From Auricularia sp. M13 (Eukaryota; Basidiomycota; Agaricomycetes; Auriculariales; Auriculariaceae), in NCBI GenBank assembly GCA_037042915.1, contig CM073202.1, positions 3,224,001 to 3,288,000 of the forward strand: a stretch of 64,000 bases of DNA. Reading direction: 5' to 3'. The position numbers were made by a program, and so were the translations under genes. Positions 56,824 to 64,000 of the stretch are shown here, one piece after another. The notes under the pieces are model-generated. The model was given only the letters and a program-made list of their open reading frames with translations. It was not told where the DNA came from and did no database searches. Positions within the stretch are counted from its first letter, which is position 1. Every line of letters starts with the position of its first letter.

Positions 56824-57153
56824 ATGGTCCCCGTTGAGGAACGGGCAGTGCGTGTCGAGTTACTCGTGGGACTCGGAGGGGGTATTTTCCTCCTTTCAAC
56901 GGGCCCTCGAGATTGGCCAGCAGTTCCCTGACGACGACGCACCTTTCCCCGGCGCTCGCAGGAGGTGGAAGGACCGCAGATGGTGAAAGACGATCCCGAG
57001 AATTTGTTCGCCCTCGACCATGTACCAGCGCCTGCGCAGTCCAGCTTGCAGGCTACGACCGCGTCCACGCCAGGTCAGGAGACGGCCGAGAGCTCTGGTA
57101 GGCATGGAATCGATTCTGAGAACAAGGACGAGCTTGAGTACGCAGACAATTAG
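56824..57153 (+). CDS. Short exon pair with DDPENLF motif, uncertain gene
   Basis: A phase-0 model (56824-56847 plus 56962-57153, GTGCGT donor, CTCGCAG acceptor) gives MVPVEERA joined to EVEGPQMVKDDPENLFALDH, then a Ser/Thr/Glu-rich tail ending KDELEYADN. The MVKDDPENLF string nearly matches MVRDDPENLF at the end of the gene at 57436, which supports the second exon being coding. The first exon is a guess. It may instead be the 3' end of the gene at 55711. Confidence 0.35.
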
Positions 57154-57435
57154 AAAGTCTTTCGTGTGCAGCGCTGTTCGGAAGTTATCAGCTTGCATTT
57201 TTTATGTCCTTTTCGTTTGTCATACTATCTTCCAAATGTTACCCCGGCGCATGAGAGAATGAAGGTGCTGCCCCGGTGTAGTGCCTTTGCTCACTGAGTC
57301 CCATGAAGTTGAGTTTCCTTCGACACCGCACAGGAAGTCTCAGGCCAAGGATATGTTCGGTCGGCATGGCGGTTACGTTGACGTGCGTTAGGTCTTTCGC
57401 AATCGCTGCGGGTATGTTGATTGACTATCGCGAAG

Positions 57436-58004
57436 ATGGAGACCGCAAGTCCCGGAGACACTAATGACGATCAGTTCTACCACAGTCTTGTATTCGAGGC
57501 TGTACGCGGCAACATCCCAGAGACCAGCAACTTCCAAGCGTCTTCGCCGCTGGGCGAGGATGTCGACACGGAATGATACAGCGACTGACGACGAAGAAAC
57601 CACGGGTGCGCCTGAGTCCCCTCGGGTTCGAATCTACCATTAATGCAGACACAGAGAACACAGCCAGCAGCACATCGGGCGATGCGTCCGAGTCCGATGA
57701 CGGTACAGAGACGTCTGGATCCGACTCAAGCACCAGCGGCCAGTCCGAAGATACTGGCGACAGCGACACAGTGACAGATTACACGAGCACCAGCATGACC
57801 AATAGCCCCAGGATTTTTGCGATTAGCCCTGCCAGCTGCGGGCGCCGGCCTCTCATGCACAACAACGCAGACCTAGCGTATTCTTCGCCTGCTACTGTTC
57901 AAGTTGGTGCTGTGACCGTGCAGAAGCCACGCGTCGCCGTCAACCCGGGAAGCCGCATGGTGAGGGACGACCCCGAGAACCTGTTTTTAACGAAGCCGAT
58001 GTGA
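57436..58004 (+). CDS. Ser/Thr/Asp-rich disordered protein ending in DDPENLF (162 aa)
   Basis: Two exons, 57436-57501 and 57582-58004, phase 0, with a GTACGC donor and GATACAG acceptor (80-bp intron). It starts METASPGDTNDDQFYHSLVF and has an acidic Ser/Thr block (SGDASESDDGTETSGSDSST). Near the end come VQVGAVTVQKPRVAVNPGSR and MVRDDPENLFLTKPM. The short N-terminal DDQFY recalls DDPFY in the protein at 53987, and the C-terminal motif recurs at about 56983. These shared patches suggest a small local family of disordered proteins. Function unknown. Confidence 0.45.
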
Positions 58005-58352
58005 CGCGTGTAGTCGAAGATGGAAAGTTGTAAACTTGTAGCATTGAAGACAGTGTCTGTACGTGTAGCAGTTTCAACAGCAAACCCGCCGCTTCTGCTT
58101 TTGCTGGTGCACGAAAGTCTTTCCTAGACGACTAGATCTGGACTGATGTTGCAGCACGGTTGGTCGCGTCGTCACTGCGCCAGCAGGGACAACAAAACAA
58201 GGTTCCGGACGTTACCGAAGAGAGTTGAAGCCATTCTAATACGGTATCGATCCAGTCCCATGAATTTTATTTACATCATGGCATGAAGGCTTGCCCGCGT
58301 ATTGGGCTTGCCAGATTACCAGTGAGTACACGCGCATGTCCCATCCGATTGC
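58005..58352. other. Intergenic region, nothing seen
   Basis: AT-richer flank after the gene at 57436, with no open frame of note. Confidence 0.35.
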
Positions 58353-58697
58353 CTATTCAACGCCCGTCTGAAGAGCGTCGAGTTCCTCGTTCGTCATCGT
58401 CGAAAAGTCCCCGGGCGGCATTTTGGCATCCGCGCAATCCCATTCTGCGCATTCATCAAGGATAACGCTGCCCAGTCCCTCAGAGCACCTCTCCAGCTTT
58501 GTCGCAGGCACCTGGCTGGCCAGCCATTGCTCAACGTTCAGCGACAGCGACACCTCGCTGGAAGCCCCCGTGCCCTTCGTCTCTGCCTTTTCTGTTGCAC
58601 CTGCATCGAAGGAGCTTCCGGGCTGTGAGCTCGCTTCATCCGAAGCTCTGCCCGGCCCCTCGTAGAGCTCGAGCAACTCGTCCAGTATGCTTGTCAT
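58353..58697 (-). CDS. Small acidic protein, hypothetical (114 aa)
   Basis: Uninterrupted frame starting at ATG 58695-58697: MTSILDELLELYEGPGRASD, a Ser/Glu/Ala-rich middle, then LSLNVEQWLASQVPATKLER and a tail with FSTMTNEELDALQTGVE. Amphipathic, acidic helices at both ends look like a real small protein rather than a chance frame. Its start overlaps that of the plus-strand frame at 58687 by 11 bases, so at most one is likely to use this exact start. Function unknown. Confidence 0.45.
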   Translation of the reverse strand: MTSILDELLELYEGPGRASDEASSQPGSSFDAGATEKAETKGTGASSEVSLSLNVEQWLASQVPATKLERCSEGLGSVILDECAEWDCADAKMPPGDFSTMTNEELDALQTGVE

Positions 58698-59115
58698 GGA
58701 GGTGCTAAGCGCGCCTAATACGTTGAGTAAGTATGAGGGTCTGACTCAGAGTAAGCTTGGAGGACCGGCTCACAGGTTTTTCCGCAGCCACGGACGTATG
58801 AAGGCACACTGGGACGAGCCTGTCGCGTGCAACCTGAGATTCGGTGAGATCGTCGAGATATTGCTCACAGAGACTCAGCTCGGGCTTACGGCTATCGTTC
58901 TTCGCAACCGAAAGATTGCAAGCGGGAGGTACGTGGCTGCGGTTCGACATGATGGTCTGACCGACTGGCACTCGGGGAGATCTGTGTATGGGCTGGACGT
59001 GGCACCGACTGTTTATATGCGGTTTCCTGAATTGTCGCTATGGGTGTGCCACTGCAGAGAACCGGTAATAGATACCATTATCCGCTGCTATGGCTATGCT
59101 GCCACTTGTCCCTAG
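58687..59115 (+). CDS. Hypothetical protein (142 aa), uncertain
   Basis: Open frame from ATG 58687: MLVMEVLSAPNTLSKYEGLT, FRSHGRMKAHWDEPVACNLR, FGEIVEILLTETQLGLTAIV, ending YGYAATCP. No domain is recognised and there is no intron. It overlaps the start of the opposite-strand frame at 58697. Composition is protein-like, but there is no other support. Confidence 0.3.
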   Translation: MLVMEVLSAPNTLSKYEGLTQSKLGGPAHRFFRSHGRMKAHWDEPVACNLRFGEIVEILLTETQLGLTAIVLRNRKIASGRYVAAVRHDGLTDWHSGRSVYGLDVAPTVYMRFPELSLWVCHCREPVIDTIIRCYGYAATCP

Positions 59116-59262
59116 TGTGGCGGTAGTTAAATGTCTGCAACGGCGTGTCCACCCCATTGATACAGTATCATCAAGAAATCATTCTCATTGGTGGTAACAA
59201 CATCCTAGCACGTTAAGGGGACTACGCAAGCATCACATTTAAAACAAAACCGATGGCATTGC

Positions 59263-62119
59263 CTAACCGAAGCGGAAGAGCAACGCCTGCGCACGTTCGA
59301 GCGTCTTCTTCCGCGCAAGCAGCTCGCGCCGTTCCTCCGCGAGAGCAGGAGGCTCGCGCACCCAGGTCTCGCACTTCTGGCGGGCGCCGGCCTTGAAGAG
59401 CCCGAGGTCTTTGACAAGCGAGGCGGACAGTTGTTGGTCAAACGCGCGGATGAGTGTCTGCTCAATGCACTGGGGGATCGAATCGATGTAACGCTTGTAG
59501 GCCACTGCTGACGCGTGAGCGTTGACGAACTATGAGGTACGGAAATTGTTACCCTGAAAGTATGCGCGGACCTCGGCCATGATATCAAACGCAGGCTCCA
59601 GTCCATTGGTCGTGGGCAGGAGCTTGCCTAGGTCTGTCCTTGTTACACCCCTATAGCCGGCATCGGCTAATGCGTTGAGTGCATTCTGAACATAATCTAC
59701 TCTGCACATCGGGGCTACGTGAGGAGGCCATACGCGCGGAATTTCGAGAGCCTCTGGTTCTGGGGGAGGCACTGGCGGTGAGCGCGTACGGGTGAGCTTA
59801 TAGAGAGCCAGAAATTTCGCCTTGTACGCTGCGAGATAGTGGTCGTTCTGCGTTAGGATGCCTTCCGTTTCCTTGAGCATATCGGCACGAAGACGCTCGC
59901 GAGCGTGCTCGGCAACTGCTTGAAGTTGTGCGCTGATTGCTGTGCTGGAAGACCATGAGAATCATCGTGAGACATAATGACGTACTCACTGCACATGTGA
60001 CGTGAGCCCTCCGTGTGCATATTGCGCGAAATGATCGTCGACGAGAAATGAGAGCTCGTCACAGTAGATTTTGAAGGCGCGCTCGAAGCAGGCAAATGTT
60101 GGTTCCTCCCATGTTTGAAGGAAGCTGAAAATGTAGTGGGCCTTTACCGAGAATGGGTAATTGCCGGGGAGTTCACGAGTACGTGCTCTGTCGTTAGTGA
60201 GAAGCAATTGAACGATGAGAAAATACGATGGAGGGATTTGGCAGACGCACTCGATTGCCATCCTCATCACTTCCTCGACCTTCAACTTGTTGTCTGGAGC
60301 GTATACCTCTTCCTCCTCGTCGTCAGAGTCAAGATCCACAAGCTCCACGCCTTGCGTCGCGGCATAGTCGCGGCGGGCATCGAATCTGGGCGCAGTCGCT
60401 CTGATGTCACGTTTGAACTCCGCGTACGCAGCATAGAGTTGTTGGACAAGTCCGCGTCTCTCGGGCTCAAAGGGGGACATGCCGCTCACGTGCATTGAGA
60501 CGCGATGCGCGAAGCTAGTGATGCGAGAAAAAATCTCCGCTGTTGGGTCGTTCGTGATCTGGGGAGGCAGCGCCACGAGACGTGACATGGTTTCGACGAG
60601 AGCGCGCTGGACGGCATCACGAATACGGGGAAGACTGGGGTGGACGTTAGCTTACGCTGTATCACAGCATGATTAAGTGGGGCACACCTGTCTCTCAACT
60701 GGTCCGAAAGACGCTGCGCAAGATATTCCGTGAGGTTCTCCGTGCCGATGCGTGCCGGGTTGCGCTGCGCATAGCCGCGCCAATGCTCATTGCTTTTGAA
60801 GAAAGCATCCGCACGCTGACGGGCAACCTCCGGCGTGATGCCCTCGCGAAGCTCGCGACTGTCGGGCAGCTTGACGACGAACCAACCGGTCTGAAGTTTA
60901 TACTGTTCGTTAATCTTCTGCCACCTGTCAGATGAGTCCGCGTCGGTCTTATCGGGTTTCGTGAGCACGCCTGCAACATGTGAGTTGAGAAGAACATAGC
61001 GTATAAAATAGAGAAACCCATACCGACGGTGTCAACTCCACTCGCGTCGACCTCGCGGACGAGTCGTCCGGCGACCTGGTTCTCGAAATCGGCTGCAGGC
61101 AATGGATCAGTTCGTAATCTGCGCCAGGAACATGGTAAAACTCACTCTCGCAGGAAACCACGAGAAGACGAATGCAGCCCGGTTTCTCGATGTAACGCTT
61201 AACCATGGAGCGGACAAGGTCGATGTCAGAGGGGTCTTGACCCTCCTGCACGTTGACGATAATGCCTTCGCGAACGATATGAAACAGCTGACATTACTAA
61301 ACGAAGGCAAAACGTACCGGGCAAATCGTAGAAGTGCAGATCCGTAACTTCTCTACCACGAATGTGGATGCACACACAGTTGTCCGTGAACGACAACGTG
61401 TTGCCTGCGCGGATCTGCAAGTCGGAGTCGTCCAGGAACGCTTCCGGCTGGAGGCTGGGTCTCAGAAGCGCGCGCTGAGCCTGGCGGAGGCGCTTCTCCA
61501 CGTGCTCGGGGTCAGTTATGTCGCTTCCAAATGGGACCTCCTGATAGGATTCGCCCTCTCGGATGCGCAGCGACACGCGGCACGTCCAGTTCGATGACGC
61601 GGAAAACTCGAGGCGGCATTCCATTGGGCAGCTGCAATAGAGTCAGCCTTAAGGGAGGGCTACAACGAAGCACTCACCGGGTGCACGTCCCACTGTCGCG
61701 AGGCAGCTTAATCTGATGCGCACCGTCAGCAAGGAGCAAAGGAGACCATATAACACATAGTGACATACGCCGCCAATGGACTCTATCAGGGAGCTCTTCC
61801 CCACCGACTGAGAGCCTACCACGCAGACTTGTGGGAGCGTCAGGAGGTTCTGAATTCTGTGAAGGATATGAGACATGAAGAGAGCACGTCGGGTATGAGC
61901 GTACCCTGTACCATGCAGCCGAGCGAGCAGCTGCAGAAGAGCGCGACGCTCTCGGGCGTAGGTCGATGTGCCAAGATCAGGCTTTGTAGTAGCATGAGCG
62001 GGATTGGGAGGCAGTGGTCCGGGACTCGGCGGTCGCGACGACGAATTGAACGAGTCCTCCGATGCCACGCTCGACGCACTTCCTGGAGTGGAGTTCGCAG
62101 ACTGGTATCCGCCGCTCAT
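59263..62119 (-). CDS. Dynamin-like GTPase D, intact G motifs
   Basis: Minus strand from ATG 62117-62119 (MSGGYQSANSTPGSASSVAS; the longer frame begins with GTG) to the stop at 59263-59265. Exon order and intron positions mirror copy C: RRALLQLLARLHGTG then the P-loop exon (VVGSQSVGKSSLIESIGG), CRLEFSASSNWTCRVSLRIR, G3 LHFYDLPG, G4 MLTKPDKTDADSSDRWQK, stalk VELVDLDSDDEEEEVYA, ELPGNYPFSVKAHYIFSFLQ, and a GED end with AFDIMAEVRAYFQG, VAYKRYIDSIPQCIEQTLI type sequence and final RAQALLFRFG. The loop before GED is longer and Pro-rich (RTRSPPVPPPEPEALEIPR). It should be a functional GTPase that self-assembles, probably a recent paralogue of C. Target unknown. Confidence 0.92.
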
Positions 62120-63393
62120 GGTAGTCAAAAGAAAAGACACGAAGTGACAGCATGCCGGAAGCCGTGGTTATATGGAGTCATTGGTCGAACTGAGATGGTT
62201 CGGGGGTCTCGAGGAAGTAACGATCCTCGTCACAACACGAGGCAGGGTAGTGTCGAACGAGGCGCGTGTTGACACGGCACATTCGGGCCGAGGTTCGTCG
62301 AGCATGTCAAGGCTTGCAGAGTTCGGACATCGGGTGAAGGATTTGACGAGACCTGGTAACACTGGAAGGGGCCGCCCAGACATCCCACCAATAGCACATG
62401 TACAACGACAGCAGGTTTCATAGACGTATATCCTTTGACATGCACGCGCTAAGTTAGATTACCACGCATCATTGAAGTGCGCGCGCCGTGTGTCGATATG
62501 CAACTTGGAAACTGAGGCCTGAAGTCCCAAAGAGTGTCCTAAGAACGTGCCTTTGCAACTTCGGAATGACTAAGTTAGGCTTCGGAGTGGGCTTATACGT
62601 TGGAAATCCTGGCAGCGCCTGATCTAGCCGTCGACCGGGGTCAAGGACAGTGCCGCAAGCAGGCCGCAAGAGCCCGAAGATGTGCCACGTGGCGGGGCGG
62701 CAAATGTCACGAACGCGAAGAGAGCCGAAGAAGCGACGACGAAACGAGCGGACTGCATTCTGGCGAAGTTGAGACGCGGGTGGTCCTGAGTGGCTGGCGA
62801 CGACTTGGAGTGTACTGCTGGTGGAGCAGGGTGACGCCAAGTGAGAGAGTAGCTGTAGAACGCGTCCGGCGGATCAATCCGGACCTTCTCCTCCTCGCAT
62901 ATCAACTGCCAAAACTCTGCCAGCAAACTTGACGGTCGTGCTGCTTCGCGTAAAAAGTCCTCGGTGACGACACAGCGGCTTTTGGGGCTACGCGGCCGAG
63001 CACGTATATGCTCTTGCATTGCAATCGTGTAGGAGCAGGAAACCCGTCGTGAGTTTTCGTACACATTTGGACAGTGAATCGTTCTTCTGACAACAAGCAC
63101 CCGCCACAGCCGTCCGAAACTACGTGAATATTTACATAATATATACTTGAGTGCTCTCCGGTAAGCTGCCGCTGTCATTCGTCCAGTCTCGCCTTTCTTT
63201 ACCATCTATGGAATCCATAGCCGCGCAATCCCAGCTCCTTGGCACATTCTTCCGGCAGCAAGTCTTCGACCATGTGACCCGCTGGCAGTATTTCTTCCCA
63301 ATATCTGATTATACCCATTCTAGGACAGGCACGCCCATCAAATCCATCTTGACAATGCCCCACGTGATGCGGCGGTAACGCGGCGCGACAGAG
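62120..63393. other. Gene-poor region with a signal-peptide remnant
   Basis: No complete gene. The remnant at 62624-62757 is the only recognisable coding trace. The right part holds the lipase promoter. Confidence 0.4.
62624..62757 (-). pseudogene. Signal-peptide fragment of a small secreted protein
   Basis: ATG 62755-62757 opens MQSARFVVASSALFAFVTFA followed by APPRGTSSGSCGLLAAL and a stop after 44 residues. SALFAFVTFA also occurs in the pseudogene at 21957, so both may descend from one secreted-protein family. No body or hydrophobic tail follows. It may be a truncated copy, or a short exon whose partner I could not find. Confidence 0.35.
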
Positions 63394-63400
63394 TATATAG
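63394..63400 (+). promoter_or_regulatory. TATA box of the lipase gene
   Basis: TATATAG, 51 bp upstream of the ATG at 63445. Confidence 0.5.
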
Positions 63401-63444
63401 GTCAAAGGGGCCTGCGTCTGGAATTCCTCGCGGCACGTATCAAG

Positions 63445-64000
63445 ATGCTGTTTACGCCTGTCCTTGCCCTGACCTCCCTGGTCGTTGCTTCGCTCGCCGT
63501 CGACCAAGGTGTGCATAGCAGTGTTCGGGAAGGGTTGTATACTCAGGTGGAATAGCTGTCTACGATGACCTGGTGCACTACTTCAAGTATGCCACCTCGA
63601 CCTACGCGACTGCATGCGCGCGTCCCAACGGAAATACGCTTGTCGCAACTGTGAGTCCCGGTCGCATGCATGGTGTCAATTGCACGTTGACCGCTTGTGC
63701 AGTTCTCTGACAAGCACACGGGCGCGCACGGGTTTATCGCCCGCGACGACACGAAACAGGAGTTTGTCGTCGCATTCCGTGGAAGGTACACGCCGCTCTC
63801 CCGCCGTCGCCGGCGTTCCTGACACATGTTGGTGTGCCTGCCGTTCCGCAGCACGAGCCTGCAGGACGTAAAACTGTTCAATGAAACTGAATTGGTCGAT
63901 TACCCTGGAGTGGGAGGCCTCCAGCGTATGCCCGACTGCGCTCTTCCGTTGCTCGGCTGAGCAACCCTCTCTAGCGCCACGCGTGCACAAGGGCTTTATC
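63445..64000 (+). CDS. Secreted class 3 lipase, 5' part (cut by window end)
   Basis: ATG 63445 opens a signal peptide (MLFTPVLALTSLVVASLAVD). Exon 2 gives GIAVYDDLVHYFKYATSTYA and TACARPNGNTLVAT; the next gives FSDKHTGAHGFIARDDTKQE followed by FVVAFRG. The next exon begins TSLQDVKLFNETELVDYPGV and the last visible piece reads RVHKGFI. The order (Y..YA..TYA..C, then GFIA.D...E.VVAFRGS, D, then VH.GF) is that of fungal Lipase_3 proteins related to Rhizomucor lipase and feruloyl esterase, where the FRGS loop supplies the oxyanion hole. The catalytic GHSxG motif would lie beyond the window. Introns are 40-55 bp. It probably hydrolyses extracellular glycerides or esters. Confidence 0.85.

Noticed and set aside
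57620-57650. GGTTCGAATC, a tRNA T-loop-like string
   Set aside because: The flanking bases do not pair as a T-stem, no anticodon or D arm fits upstream, and the string lies in a plausible coding exon (SPLGFEST).
63199-63516. 105-residue minus-strand frame at the right end
   Set aside because: It overlaps the promoter and first exon of the lipase gene on the other strand and contains no recognisable sequence.
1-64000. CRISPR arrays, phage or bacterial operons
   Set aside because: No regularly spaced direct repeats and no intronless gene strings; pervasive spliceosomal introns show a eukaryotic nuclear genome.

Overview
This window looks like nuclear DNA of a filamentous basidiomycete, probably an Agaricomycete. 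Genes are split by many short introns (about 40-100 bp, GT...AG, often GTACG/GTGCG/GTAAG donors). The gene content is also typical: F-box proteins, LtrA-like and seven-pass membrane proteins, AIG2-like and cupin genes, secreted CAZyme-like proteins and small secreted proteins. There are no bacterial operons, ribosome binding sites or CRISPR arrays. All models were spliced by eye from reading frames and splice consensus, so exon edges are provisional unless stated.

Layout. 1-2.7 kb: a seven-pass-like membrane protein and a small secreted protein (SSP), both minus. 4.9-12 kb: two adjacent minus-strand dynamin-like genes, A (4860-8655) and B (8991-11981), both with degenerate GTPase motifs. 12.7-17.4 kb: cupin protein, disordered protein, F-box protein. 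17.9-20.7 kb: an intact 764-aa dynamin-like GTPase (copy C). 21.3-22.9 kb: a small charged protein and a frameshifted secreted-protein pseudogene. 23.5-26.2 kb: a many-exon secreted, probably GPI-anchored beta-helix protein. 26.6-33.5 kb: zinc-finger protein, tandem AIG2-like gene with an in-frame stop, and a large Gln-rich AT-hook protein. 35.8-38.5 kb: LtrA-like membrane protein. 38.5-41.6 kb: gene-poor, with a 648-bp inverted-repeat element and a dispersed repeat. 41.7-51.9 kb: three more SSP copies with an MFS transporter and a GH88-like hydrolase between them. 52.2-59.1 kb: an F-box/LRR-like protein and several poorly conserved disordered proteins. 59.3-62.1 kb: dynamin copy D. The right edge holds the 5' part of a secreted class 3 lipase.

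Two local gene families dominate. The first is four dynamin-like genes, two with intact G motifs and two with eroded ones; gene B has lost the P-loop. The second is four SSP genes with the same five-exon layout, three of which also share their 5' leader. Secreted or surface proteins (SSPs, beta-helix protein, GH88, lipase) are common. No pathway or biosynthetic cluster links the genes; the window reads as a fast-evolving accessory region shaped by local duplication.
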